Positions 48,095 to 57,487 of a stretch of 64,000 nt of DNA are shown in pieces. The stretch's first letter is position 1. Each line of letters begins with the position of its first letter. The notes under the pieces are model-generated. The model was not told where the DNA came from. It saw only the letters and a program-made list of their open reading frames with translations, and did not search any database. This DNA is from Omphiscola glabra (taxonomy: Eukaryota; Mollusca; Gastropoda; Lymnaeidae). The DNA lies in assembly GCA_964017045.1 (NCBI GenBank), contig OZ024794.1, forward strand, positions 25,229,340 through 25,293,339, written 5' to 3'. The position numbers and the translations under genes were made by a program.

Positions 48095-49266
48095 GGGGTA
48101 ACAAGAGCTCATGGACAGCAAGAGATCATGGGTAACTAGAACTCATGTGTAACAAGAGATGAGGGGTAACAAGAGCCCGTGGGTAACAAGAGCCCATGGG
48201 TAACAAGAGCTCATGGGTACAAGAGATCAGGGGTAACAAGAGCTCGGGGGTAAAAAGAGCTCGTGGGCAACAAGAGCTCGTGGATAACAAGAGCTCGTGG
48301 GCAACAAGAGCTCGTGGGCAACAAGAGCTCGTGGGAAACAAGAGCTCGTGGGAAACAAGAACTCGTGGGTAACAAGAGCTCGTGGGAAACAAGAGCTCAT
48401 AGGTAACAAGAGCTAGTGGGAAACACGAGCTCATGGGAAACAAGAGCTCATGGGAAACAAGAGCTCATAGGTAACAATAGCTTATAGGTAACAAGAGCTC
48501 ATGGGAAACAAGAGCTCATAGGTAACAAGAGCTCATAGTAACAAGAGCTCATGGGAAACAAGAGCTCATTTGAAACAAGAGCTCATGGGAAACACAGCTC
48601 ATGGGAAACAAGAGCTCGTGGGAAACAAGAGCTCGTGGGAAACTAGAGCTCATAGGTAACAAGAGCTCATATGAAACAAGAGCTCATAGGAAACAAGAGC
48701 TCATAGGTAACAAGAGCTCATAGGTAACAAGAGCTCATAGGTAACAAGAGCTCATAGGTAACAAGAGCTCATAGGTAACAAGAGCTCATGGGTAACAAGA
48801 GCTCATGGGAAACAAGAGCTCGTAGGAAACAAGAGCTCATAGGAAACAAGAGCTCATAGGTAACAAGAGCTCATAGGAAACAAGAGCTCATAGGAAACAA
48901 GAGCTCATAGGAAACAAGAGCTCATATGAAACAAGAGCTCATAGGTAACAAGAGCTCATAGGAAACAAGAGCTCATAGGAAACAATAGCTCATAGGAAAC
49001 AAGAGCTCATAGGAAACAAGAGCTCATAGGTAACAAGAGCTCATAGGAAACAAGAGCTCATAGGAAACAAGAGCTCATATGAAACAAGAGCTCATAGGTA
49101 ACAAGAGCTCATAGGAAACAAGAGCTCATAGGAAACAAGAGCTCATAGGTAACAAGAGCTCATAGGAAACAAGAGCTCATAGGTAACAAGAGCTCATAGG
49201 TAACAAGAGCTCATAGGTAACAAAAGCTCATAGGTAACAAGAGCTCATACGTAACAAGAGCTCATT
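48095..49266. repeat. 17-bp minisatellite, about 69 units
   Basis: The unit is AGGTAACAAGAGCTCAT with the palindrome GAGCTC. Left-end units read GAGCTCGTGGG, the middle and right read GAGCTCATAGG. Alternation of GGTAAC and GGAAAC forms repeated blocks, for example around 48850-49130. Confidence 0.96.
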
Positions 49267-49399
49267 GATCTAAAATAAAGAAAACGTTAATCAAAGGAGA
49301 TACGTCACGGGAACATTTATTTCATGGGTACAAAATCTTAGTCTTTTTAACGGTCAGGTTTTTAATCTTTTATTTTTTACAACAATTTATGTAATTCTT

Positions 49400-49690
49400 C
49401 TTCTATATTAAGGGCCCACGATCAATTTATTGATCATTATGGCTCCTATGAATGTAGATGGGATTTGCAATGTCTCTGTGCCTGGTGTTGATGTTACAAG
49501 AGTAACTGTGTGACGGTATCATGCACTAGGGGTTGGAAGGCCTGAGGCAATAGACGCAAATGAGTCAAGTGTTGTCGCCTCAACTGTTCCTTTTGGAAGC
49601 TTGTTCCAGTCCCTGATTGCAATTTTTATAATTAATTTAAAAACGTATTCATAGTAAAATTGACAGCTTGTCAATGGAAACCTCAGTCTT
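49400..49690 (-). pseudogene. LINE C-terminal fragment, minus strand
   Basis: Read on the minus strand from about 49684, the frame gives FYYEYVFKLI, then IAIRDWNKLPKG, then TTLDSFASIASGLP and a stop at 49519. The RDWNKLP followed by a short LDSFAS segment is the characteristic end of jockey/CR1-like non-LTR retrotransposon polyproteins. Only the last 50 or so residues and part of a 3' tail survive. The tail may reach about 49400. Confidence 0.75.
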
Positions 49691-50044
49691 TCTTAACTTA
49701 GGTACATACAAACACTACGACAGATATTCTCCTATTGCAAAATGATACGAAAACTAATGTGCTCATAATTACTATTAAAAACAACAACATATTGACACAC
49801 TATTTTTTTCCCATCTCATAAGAAATGTAACAACGTAGTAATTCTTTTTTATCTGAAAGGAGAGAAGGTTGTTACAAACTTCCTTACTTACTAGGGGTCC
49901 CTGCAGATATCATCTGATAGGTACATGAGCAAAGTTCCCAAACACTAAAAATCTCAGTTGTTTAAAATTCTCAACTTTTCACTGTTGTTTGTCTTACCAA
50001 CATTCGGAATATTGGGGAGGGGGGGGGGGCAATTTTATGGCCCT

Positions 50045-50300
50045 GTTAAACTCCGATGCACTTGGCCGCCAGAAATCTGCCGATACGTCGCCAGATTCCC
50101 AGAGCCTGGTGCACATCCATGCGTCATTGGCCTAGAAATGTCTGCGCGTTGCATCCATATGGAGACATTCCTTCACGATGTCTTCTTCTGAGCAATAGTC
50201 ACATTTCTCTGTGTCAGCGATGCCCCCCCCCCCCCAAGTCCGTTCGTGTTCTTCAGGCAAATGGGACGAGTTCTTGGGCGTAAGATGGTGGTCCAACCCC
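50045..50300 (-). pseudogene. LINE C-terminal zinc-knuckle fragment, minus strand
   Basis: On the minus strand, residues TILRPRTRP and LKNTNGLG are followed, after a run of 13-14 G, by GIADTEKCDYCSEED and CLHMDATRRHF before a stop. The C-x2-C ... H pattern after G-I-A-D-T is typical of the C-terminal end of ingi/RTE-type retrotransposon proteins. The G run lies exactly where the frame should continue, so it is either a late expansion or an assembly error. The remainder is truncated. Confidence 0.75.
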
Positions 50301-50372
50301 GCTTGATATTATGACTTGTTTTATTCTACAACAAATTTTAACATTCAAACAAATATAAATCATACGTTACAG

Positions 50373-51141
50373 CAGGCCTAAAGAACCCAAAATGTAAGGC
50401 GGTCGGTAAAACTTTATGAAAAAACTTGTGCGGGCCACAAGGAAATAGGACAGAGGAGAAAGCTATTAAGAAAATAGGACAGAGGAGAAAGTTATTAAGA
50501 AAATAGGACAGAGGAGAAAGCTATTAAGAAAATAGGACAGTGGAGAAAGATATTAAGAAAATAGGACAGTGGAGAAAAATATTAAGAAAATAGGACAGAG
50601 GAGAAAGCTTAAAGAAAATAGGACAGAGGAGAAAGCTATCAAGTAAATAGGACAGAGGAGAAAGCTATCAAGAAAATAGGACAGAGGAGAAAGCTATCAA
50701 GAAAATAGGACAGAGGAGAAAGCTATCAAGAAAGTAGGACAGAGGAGAAAGCTATCAAGAAAATATGACAGAGGAGAAAGCTATCACGAAAATAGGACAG
50801 AGGAGAAAGCTATCAAGAAAATAGGACAGAGGAGAAAGCTATTAAGAAAATAGGACAGAGGAGAAAGCTATCAAGAAAATATGACAGAGGAGAATCCTAT
50901 TAAGAAAATAGGACAGAGGAGAAAGCTATCACGAAAATAGGATAGAGGAGAAAGCTATCAAGAAAATAGGACAGAGGAGAAAGCTATTAAGAAAATAGGA
51001 CAGAGGAGAAAGCTATCAAGAAAATAGGACAGAGGAGAAAGCTATCAAGAAAATAGGACAGAGGAGAAAGCTATCAAGAAAATAAGAATATTTGGTTACT
51101 TCGCGGACCACAAATTGGACGCCGTATGTTGTGCAGGTCTG
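50373..51141 (+). mobile_element. hAT-like MITE carrying an internal minisatellite
   Basis: Begins CAGGCCTAAAGAACCC and ends CCGTATGTTGTGCAGGTCTG. The flanks CGTTACAG (50365-50372) and TGTTACAG (51142-51149) are an 8-bp duplication with one mismatch. Subterminal parts (AACTTTATGAAAAAACTTGTG, CGGGCC; TTACTTCGCGG, CGCCGTATG) align to the unexpanded copy at 46976-47171. The middle is replaced by about 22 copies of a 29-bp unit, growing the element from about 196 to 769 bp. Confidence 0.85.
50440..51078. repeat. 29-bp minisatellite, about 22 units, inside the MITE
   Basis: The unit contains GAAAATAGGACAGAGGAGAA then AGCTATCAA. Left units read CTATTAA, like the single-copy relative, and most others CTATCAA. 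Unit and flanks are continuous with the element's own sequence. Confidence 0.95.
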
Positions 51142-51149
51142 TGTTACAG

Positions 51150-52361
51150 TATTGCCTAATACACCGTAGGGCTTGGCCGATTTTTCACTTCAAGAAAGAG
51201 CTATTTTTAGCCACCATTACTTGTCTCCCGCTATAGTATGGCCTTGATGTTGACATCACCGAGTAAATGTGCTGTGACATCCCTTACCCACCCCACCCTT
51301 GGTTGGAAAAAAGTTTATTTTACGCTCGAATGCGTTCTATTTATTCTAAAGAATGCCATTAGGCGACGCAATTTCTAGAATTTCTGTACTAGAACGTTCT
51401 GATTATATCCGTAGAATAAGGCTGCCTGCTTTCTTAGCAGACAGACAGAGCTAGAGAGAGCGGGTGAGAGATTTTATGATACAAGACATTATATAATTAT
51501 ATGTTTGTGTAAATTAATATTTGTATTTTAAGGGGAGTGTACCCTTTTCTCTTGCACTCAAATGTTTATTTGTATATAAATGTATTTGTATAACTAAATT
51601 ATATATTGTTAGTATCAGTAGCTTCGGTATCGCTTTTGTTGGCGTGCGGTTGTTCTCAATCCTTTGTTGGGTACATTTTCTTCTAGGAGCCACATATTAA
51701 CAAAGATTAAATCTTAAAAAACATAAAGGTATGTAACAAATCAAGTAGTAATGAGTCTACTATAACAAGCTTACATTTGAACACGTTCAACAATACCGGA
51801 AAACAAACGTGGATGATCCGATATTATAAAATAAGCGCAGAGAGACAGATTTTTTATTTATTTATTTTTTTTTATTATATGAGGATATTAAAAAAAAATC
51901 AACATTATAGCCTACCCCATCCTAAAATAGTCTCTTTTCTTTTCCTGGTTTTTTAAAAAAAAGTTTTTTCTACTCTGCAATGGTTTTAACAGATAATGCC
52001 TTTAATTATATTTTTTTCATACACATTACCTACCATAAATTTGTTTAAATATTAATTTTCATGTCGCTATACGGGATTTAAGTAACACTGTTGTTTCAAA
52101 TATTTATATTAAATCTAGCAGTCGTGAACATCTTTAAGAATATAAACAGTCCTAAGGTACTTATAAATAAATTACTTTTAATGCAGCATACGTGAAACTA
52201 TTTTGAAAATATCTGTCCAGAAATGCCATTTTTTTTATAATCAATAATTTTGAATTTATTTTAGAATCATCCCATAATAGGTTAATGCATATATTTATTT
52301 ATTTTTTAAATACCCCTCGTCAAGTTATCATTTGTATAAAAAAAACGAATTGGCTATTAGC
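51150..52361. other. No recognisable gene
   Basis: Very AT-rich sequence with long A and T runs at 51850-51960. Nothing coding was identified. Confidence 0.4.
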
Positions 52362-52633
52362 ACCCGGGTACCAGAAGTGAGAGGTTGGGATTAAAAAACT
52401 ATTTAAAATATCATTGTTGGGTTTGTAAGACAAAGTTTGTTATCAAATGAAAGGTTATTGAATGGACTATATGTTTGTAAACTTACTTCTTCAGTTTAGC
52501 TAAAATAATCTACCACAAATGACATCCTAATAGCATTAGTTAAAATGGAACCGGACACGAATCGTCGCAATTCGGACCCGAAATATATTAAAATAGTTTT
52601 TCAACCCCAACCTCTCACTTCTGGTACCCGGGT
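52362..52633. mobile_element. DNA transposon with long inverted ends (ACCCGGG family)
   Basis: The left end ACCCGGGTACCAGAAGTGAG, continuing AGGTTGGGATT, is mirrored at the right end (CCCAACCTCTCACTTCTGG then TACCCGGGT). Inverted repeats are about 29 bp and almost perfect. The inside is AT-rich and non-coding. I cannot define the target duplication, so the superfamily is open. Confidence 0.75.
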
Positions 52634-52823
52634 TGGAATAGTCGCAGCCTATAAAAAAACTCCACCATGAAAAGGTTGCTTTGATCCTAGCAGTGCCGTT
52701 AAAAACCGATCATTATGTAATCATTGTTTTCGAGAGACGTTTTCCCAGGGCGTGTTTGTCCACATCAGTCCAAGTAGATGAAACGATCACAGCGCCTTAT
52801 TGGGTACAGCCCATCGTCTAGTC

Positions 52824-53004
52824 CAGCGCTTCTCAAAGTGCTGGTCTACGTACGGGCACCAGTCTGCGAGCTCTTTGCCACCGGTTATGGGATTGTTTTT
52901 AAAAAAATGAGCATTCCATTAATTTGGGCACTTTATGACCGGTTCCTGCTTTGACGTGGAATAGTCGTGTCGGTCAGTCCTGTCTGAAAGTTTGAGAAGC
53001 ACTG
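52824..53004. mobile_element. 181-bp hAT MITE (CAGCGCTTCTC ends)
   Basis: It starts CAGCGCTTCTCAAAGTGC and ends GAAAGTTTGAGAAGCACTG. The flanks GTCTAGTC (52816-52823) and GTCTATTC (53005-53012) are an 8-bp duplication with one mismatch. Non-coding. Confidence 0.88.
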
Positions 53005-53012
53005 GTCTATTC

Positions 53013-53522
53013 GAATTCAACATCGGATTTTTATTATTTTTATTTTTTCGATAGATGAAGTCCACCGCGGTCTTGGGGGGGGGGGGGGGGGGGGGGGGTG
53101 ACTGAAAAATGGGAAGAAGGGGGGAAATTTTACGCTTACTTTTATTAACGAAACTTACGAAAAGGCACTACTAAAATTATAATTTTAATTGGGCTGGGGG
53201 GCGGGGAAGTTTTTCTACACGACCCTTGCTACACAATAGCGATATCATTCATACCATGGACTTGTACATGCGAATAGCGTTGGAATGTTAGCGCACCGGT
53301 AAACGGTCAAGTACAAATTCGTTGTCGGTCAAACTGTTGGTTCACCTAGTTTTTCCGAAGCAGTAAATGTCCAACAATACCAGAACAGTGAATCTTATTC
53401 GTCAACTAAAATAGTCTGATCTGATATGTCAGGGGCTCTAAACCATTTTTTTTTTAGTCTGCATCATCGTAGGTAGTCACGTGACGCGTTAGAAACACCT
53501 GCACTGATCAGTTCATGTAGTT
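53013..53522. other. No gene; 24-base G run
   Basis: The longest G homopolymer of the window lies at 53075-53098. Nothing else was identified. Confidence 0.5.
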
Positions 53523-53730
53523 TAACTGTTAGTATCGGCTGTGTCACTGTTGGTATCGGCTGTGTCACTGTTGGTATCGGCTGGGTCACTGTTGGTATCG
53601 ACTGGGTCACTGTTGGTATCGGCTGTGTCACTGTAGGTATCGGCTTTGTCACTGTAGGTATCGGCTGTGTTACTGTAGGTATCGGCTGTGTCACTGTAGG
53701 TATCGGCTGTGTCACTGTAGGTATCGGCTG
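53523..53730. repeat. 21-bp minisatellite, 10 units
   Basis: The unit contains CACTGTAGGTATCGGCTGTG plus T. Left units read GTTGGTATC, right units GTAGGTATC. Confidence 0.95.
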
Positions 53731-53794
53731 TTTCGTTTGATCAACGCAAATACTTTATTTGCAGGTTCTCTGTCATGAATGAACTCTCGACAAC

Positions 53795-53942
53795 CTTGAT
53801 TTAGACGTGCTAATTACTCTCTAACCTCCGAAGCTTGATTGAACCTTTATTTAAACGTGCTAATTACACTCTAACCTCCGAAGTTTCATTCAACTTTTAT
53901 TTAAACGTGCTAATTACTCTCTAACCTCTGAAGCTTAAGTTA
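53795..53942. repeat. About 51-bp repeat, 3 units
   Basis: Units contain CGTGCTAATTACTCTCTAAC then CTCCGAAGCTTGATTGAACC and a TTTATTTAAA link, with scattered substitutions. Confidence 0.85.
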
Positions 53943-54289
53943 ATGAACTTATTATTTTCTCAGTATTACCTTCAGAGTCGGATTCTGGAGTGTACAAAAG
54001 TCTTAACTCAGGTTGGAAAAGTTTAAATTATCAACATTTTATATCAAAAAGGGTTTGGGAGGGGAAACATAAAGTGGCTGAAGGTCTCCAAAAGTCACGT
54101 GACTGCTCTCGCGACACTCCATTTACCCCCCCCCCACCCCCTGCCCAAACCAACCCACGATTCATGTTTTTCCAACTTCAGAAGAACCATGTTGTTAGAC
54201 ACAACACGTCTTTGCCAATGCCCCATTCTTTCCAAATGAACTCTTCGCTTCATTGATGTTAAATAACTCGTTTTAGTTTCTGCTGTCAA

Positions 54290-54575
54290 TGCATTTCGTT
54301 GTGGCCAAACCCAGACTATACTGGAAGCCTCAAAGACGAAGACCCTCCTTTCTAAGGAAACAAACATAGGCACGTGGAACGTCAGAACCATGTATGAAAC
54401 AGGGGAAAAGACCTAAGAATACACGGAGACGCGAGCTAGAGGCAGACACGCAAAATATTGGATACACCTGGAAGCAACTGGAAAGGAAAGCACAGGACCG
54501 GGATGGGTGGAAAGTTCTTGTGGACGGCCTATGCCCCAGACGGTGTAAAAAGGCATAAGAAGAAGAAGACACATA
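54290..54575 (+). pseudogene. Internally deleted LINE: endonuclease start fused to RT C-terminus
   Basis: Frame 1 gives NIGTWNVRTMYETG (54364-54405), the opening of the apurinic-type endonuclease of RTE-like non-LTR elements. Within 20 bp the sequence switches to RRELEADTQ, YTWKQLERKAQDRDGW and LVDGLCP (54421-54540), which is the extreme C-terminus of the same class of protein, followed by an AAGAAG tail that is usual for these 3' ends. Everything between, about 3 kb in a complete element, is missing. This is a deletion derivative and not a simple 5' truncation. Part of the 5' leader (from about 54290) may belong to it. Confidence 0.82.
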
Positions 54576-55387
54576 GCATATCTTTTACTTGGGGTAGGCT
54601 AAAGATATGGCTTTACGTTATTTCTGAGAGGGGGAGTCCTCCACGTCTCTCACCGCCTCGCTAGAAATAACTAAACCACAAAGTGGACATATTTTCCCCT
54701 CGTCATCTGGTTACTCCAATGCCGCAATCTAGGGATAAATTTTCTACTCTGACCTGACAGTGAAATAGGTCGTCCCGCGTAATTAGGGGAACAACAATAA
54801 TAAGCTTCCACTAAGACGCTTGGTCCAAGACCGAACCTGAATTGAGATTGACGGGCCGCCCTGTCGTCTCTTGTAGTGGTTCAAACTTGAAGACGTCTAC
54901 AGCTATTATTATATCCGCCATTGTCCTCCTCGGGTTTTGTTACTATACACGTCTGCTGATTGCTGGGTTTTTTTTTCTCCGATGATTTCCTTGATAAGTT
55001 TATGTTACATTAGTGTTTTGTAACCGTTTAGTCCTCAATTTTCTGAGACTTTGTTAGTCCACCAAATAGATTTAAAAAAAATTAATGTTCCAATTTTCAT
55101 TGCGCAATTTCAAAGAGTGTAAATTGTCCTGGTTTTTTTTTTTTTTAAAAGACTGAAAATTACTGGATGACAAAATGTCAGCCTATGAACAAACAAAACC
55201 TACTACCTGGTGACATGTGGCATAGGATGCATGGCCATATATTTTCTGCGCAGGAATGACCTTAGGTTTATGGCTAACGTGTGTCTAATTGATTTGTGTG
55301 TGTAAATATCAGCAGTTAGAACATTAAAAATAACGTCCTTAGTAGCCTGACTATTTAGGTCAGGCACCCATTTCCTTAGTCTTGTGC
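54576..55387. other. No recognisable gene
   Basis: Mixed sequence with no supported exon. A T run lies near 55131-55146. Confidence 0.4.
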
Positions 55388-55390
55388 CTT

Positions 55391-55890
55391 GGGTCTAGAG
55401 TCTAGAGTCTTGTATCTAGAGTCTTGTATCTAGCGTCTTGTGTCTAGAGTCTTGTATCTAGAGTCTTGTGTCTAGAGTCTTGTATCTAGAGTCTTGTGTC
55501 TAGAGTCTTGTGTCTAGAGTCTTGTGTCTAGAGTCTTGTGTCTAGAGTCTTGTGTCTAGAGTCTTGTATCTAGAGTCTTGTATCTAGAGTCTTGTGTCTA
55601 GAGTCTTGTATCTAGAGTCTTGTGTCTAGAGCAGCGGTTCTCAACCTGTGGGTCGCGACCCCTTTGGGGGTCGAACGACCCTTTTCCAGGGGTCTCCTAA
55701 GACCATCTGAAAACACATATGCTCTACAGTTATGAAGTAGAAACGAACATAATTTAATGGCTTTGGGGTCGCCACAACATCAGGAACTGTATTAAAGGGT
55801 CACAGCATTAAGAAGGTTGAGAACCACTGGTCTAGAGTCTTGTGTCTAATGTCTAGAGTTTAGAGTCTAGTGCAATGTGTCTTGTGTCTA
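55391..55890. repeat. 14-bp minisatellite, interrupted by a SPIN-like element
   Basis: The unit is GTCTAGAGTCTTGT with an A variant (GTATCTAGAG). About 17 units lie left of 55631 and degenerate units continue right of 55830. Each unit carries the palindrome TCTAGA, which matches the hAT target pattern nTCTAGAn. Confidence 0.93.
55632..55829. mobile_element. SPIN-like hAT MITE, copy 4, inside the 14-bp array
   Basis: Ends CAGCGGTTCTCAACCT and AGGTTGAGAACCACTG, with a perfect duplication GTCTAGAG at 55624-55631 and 55830-55837. Because the array itself repeats GTCTAGAG, the duplication alone is weak proof, but the element boundaries are exact. The inside is the closest of the four to the SPIN sequence I remember (GGGTCGCGACCCCTTTGGGG). 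Confidence 0.93.
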
Positions 55891-56159
55891 GTGCTTTGTT
55901 TCGGAGTCTTAAGTCATGATTCTAGACTAGTTACAAGACTCTGGACACAAGTGGCTGATTTCTTGTGTCTAGGATTTAATATCTTGTTTCTAGTGTATTG
56001 CCCAAATATGGATTCATGTTGGTTTTTACATATCTTGTGGGGAAGTTGGTGGTGGGAATAATGGGGGAAAAAGGGGGGGGGGGTCTGACGATATACGATA
56101 TATCCAGTCTGTTTATAATCAATTGATTCCAATAAATTGTTCGTCCTTCGCACGTGAAC

Positions 56160-56420
56160 ATGATCAGGGCACTTTTCGGCTTGAGGAGTAGTTACCGGAA
56201 TTTTCATTGCGTCAATGTCATACCGCCTGCGGATCTCCGGGTTTGATTTCAAATTTCGCCTTCTCTTAGATGAGTTGCCATTCAAGGTTAGCGTGCCCCA
56301 CCCACCTGGGGTGCTGGTGATGTTTTTGCTTGTTTAGGCGTTTTTGGGGGATTGAACCCCAGTCCACTAGCTTGGGATGAACAAAATTTAGACCGCTCGA
56401 TACTCAAACAATCGCTATTC
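56160..56420 (-). mobile_element. tRNA-derived SINE, minus strand
   Basis: Read on the minus strand, TATCGAGCGGTCTAA (about 56395-56409) resembles an A box and GGGGTTCAATCCCC (about 56345-56360) a B box, with the spacing of a tRNA head. The body continues through CACCCCAGGTGGGTGGGGC and CAAACCCGGAGATCCGCAGG. The head lacks a full cloverleaf, so it is not a functional tRNA gene. The 3' limit is uncertain. Confidence 0.5.
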
Positions 56421-56425
56421 ATCAA

Positions 56426-56426
56426 T

Positions 56427-56475
<49 letters not shown>

Positions 56476-56600
56476 ATCTGTCTCTCTCTAAGTCTATCTG
56501 TCGCTGTCTCTCTCTACCTGTCTCTCTCTCTATCTGTCTCTCTCTATCTGTCTCCCTCTCTCTCTCTCTCTGTATCTCTCTGTATCTCTCTCTCTCTCTG

Positions 56601-56634
<34 letters not shown>
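56426..56634. repeat. CT microsatellite
   Basis: CT runs with TGTCTCTCTATCTGTC interruptions, directly next to the SINE head. Confidence 0.93.
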
Positions 56635-56636
<2 letters not shown>

Positions 56637-56927
56637 AATGGAGTTCGGAGTATTACGTGTAATTACGACTGACATGGACACGTTGAACAGACTATGTGTT
56701 TAACTAGAGGAGTTTTTACTTAGGAATAATAAATCTGAGAGACTGCGATCAATCTGTAGTTATTTAGGGGATACGAAGCACACGTGTTGGAATAGCTTGA
56801 GAAAGAAAAACATAACATAAATAGGGATATTTTCTGCTAGACATTAGGAATTGGAAACTACATGGAACAGAATAGGGTTTTATTCAAACGCTTGAAAGGC
56901 CATCTTCTGGTTAACTCAGTACGACTT

Positions 56928-57072
56928 CAACATGACATCTGACATCACTTTTGTTTGGCTATGTGCCGACTTCAACATGACATTTGACATTTACTTTTGG
57001 TTGGCTCTGTGCAGAATTCAACATGACATTTGAAATTTACTTTTGTGTGACTCTGTGCCGACTTGAACATGT
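56928..57072. repeat. About 47-bp repeat, 3 units
   Basis: Units contain CAACATGACATTTGACATTT then ACTTTTGGTTGGCTCTGTGC and CGACTT. Confidence 0.85.
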
Positions 57073-57079
57073 TAAAAAT

Positions 57080-57215
57080 AGTTAAAAACTTAAGTGATCA
57101 CCATTGTTATTGCCGGAATGGCGATCACTTAAGTCTTTAACTAGTTTTTATTTCTCGTCGTATTTTCCTTTGTCCCGTCTGCCGAGGAAGGCTCGTAGCC
57201 GAAACGTTAGTATCT
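57080..57215 (+). other. Hairpin plus hammerhead-like motif (Penelope-type candidate)
   Basis: The arms AGTTAAAAACTTAAGTGATC (from about 57082) and GATCACTTAAGTCTTTAACT (from about 57123) can form a stem of about 25 bp. About 35 bases downstream lies CTGCCGAGGAAGGCTCGTAG followed by CCGAAACGTT (57179-57208). GAAACGTT after a GGC...GCC stem also occurs at 10457 (as GACACGTT) and 24452. It sits about 100 bp before the receptor exon. Confidence 0.4.
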
Positions 57216-57306
57216 TATCCCGCCTTTTGATTCAAGCTCCCACATACCTTCTTCTACTGTTTCCTTAATTGAATACTCGGTACTCATGGTATTTCTTGTC
57301 TTTCAG

Positions 57307-57487
57307 AGATTCCACGGGAGCTCCACGTTCCCGCAGAATGGGGAGAGATGGTCAAGATCGTGGCCACCAACATTCTGGTGGCCGTGGGTCTGGTGGCCAA
57401 CTCCCTCACTTTCATCGTCATGAAGACGCCCAGGCTTCGCTACAAGTCGTACTCACACTACCTGAGCGCGGTGGCCGTGTTTGACAG
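57307..57487 (+). CDS. Class A GPCR exon: N-terminal tail, TM1 and start of TM2
   Basis: Bounded by a good acceptor (TTTCTTGTCTTTCAG) and a consensus donor (GACAG/GTAAGT), the 181 bases read AG + 59 codons + AG. The protein has a short hydrophilic lead (IPRELHVPAEWGEM), a hydrophobic TM1 with GLVANSLTFIVM carrying the conserved TM1 Asn, an intracellular loop (KTPRLRYKSYSH), and YLSAVAVFD, the TM2 start with the L-x3-A-x2-D pattern. No stop interrupts it. Codon choice is GC-rich at third positions, unlike the surrounding sequence. Neuropeptide-type (FMRFamide-receptor-like) class A receptors of molluscs are the nearest family I can name; the ligand is unknown. The other open frames here are shadows. 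Confidence 0.88.

Noticed and set aside
48095..49266. CRISPR-like array
   Set aside because: Units are contiguous without unique spacers, and the setting is a eukaryotic genome. The same holds for the other regular arrays.
55632..55829. Use of the GTCTAGAG duplication as strong proof of insertion
   Set aside because: The surrounding array already repeats GTCTAGAG, so the flanks would match anyway. The call rests on the element's ends and interior instead.
56345..56410. Functional tRNA gene
   Set aside because: A-box and B-box-like words are present, but no full acceptor stem or cloverleaf can be drawn. A SINE head fits better.
57269..57484. 71-codon frame MNTRYSWYF... on the + strand
   Set aside because: It crosses the splice acceptor and lies in the wrong frame over the receptor exon.
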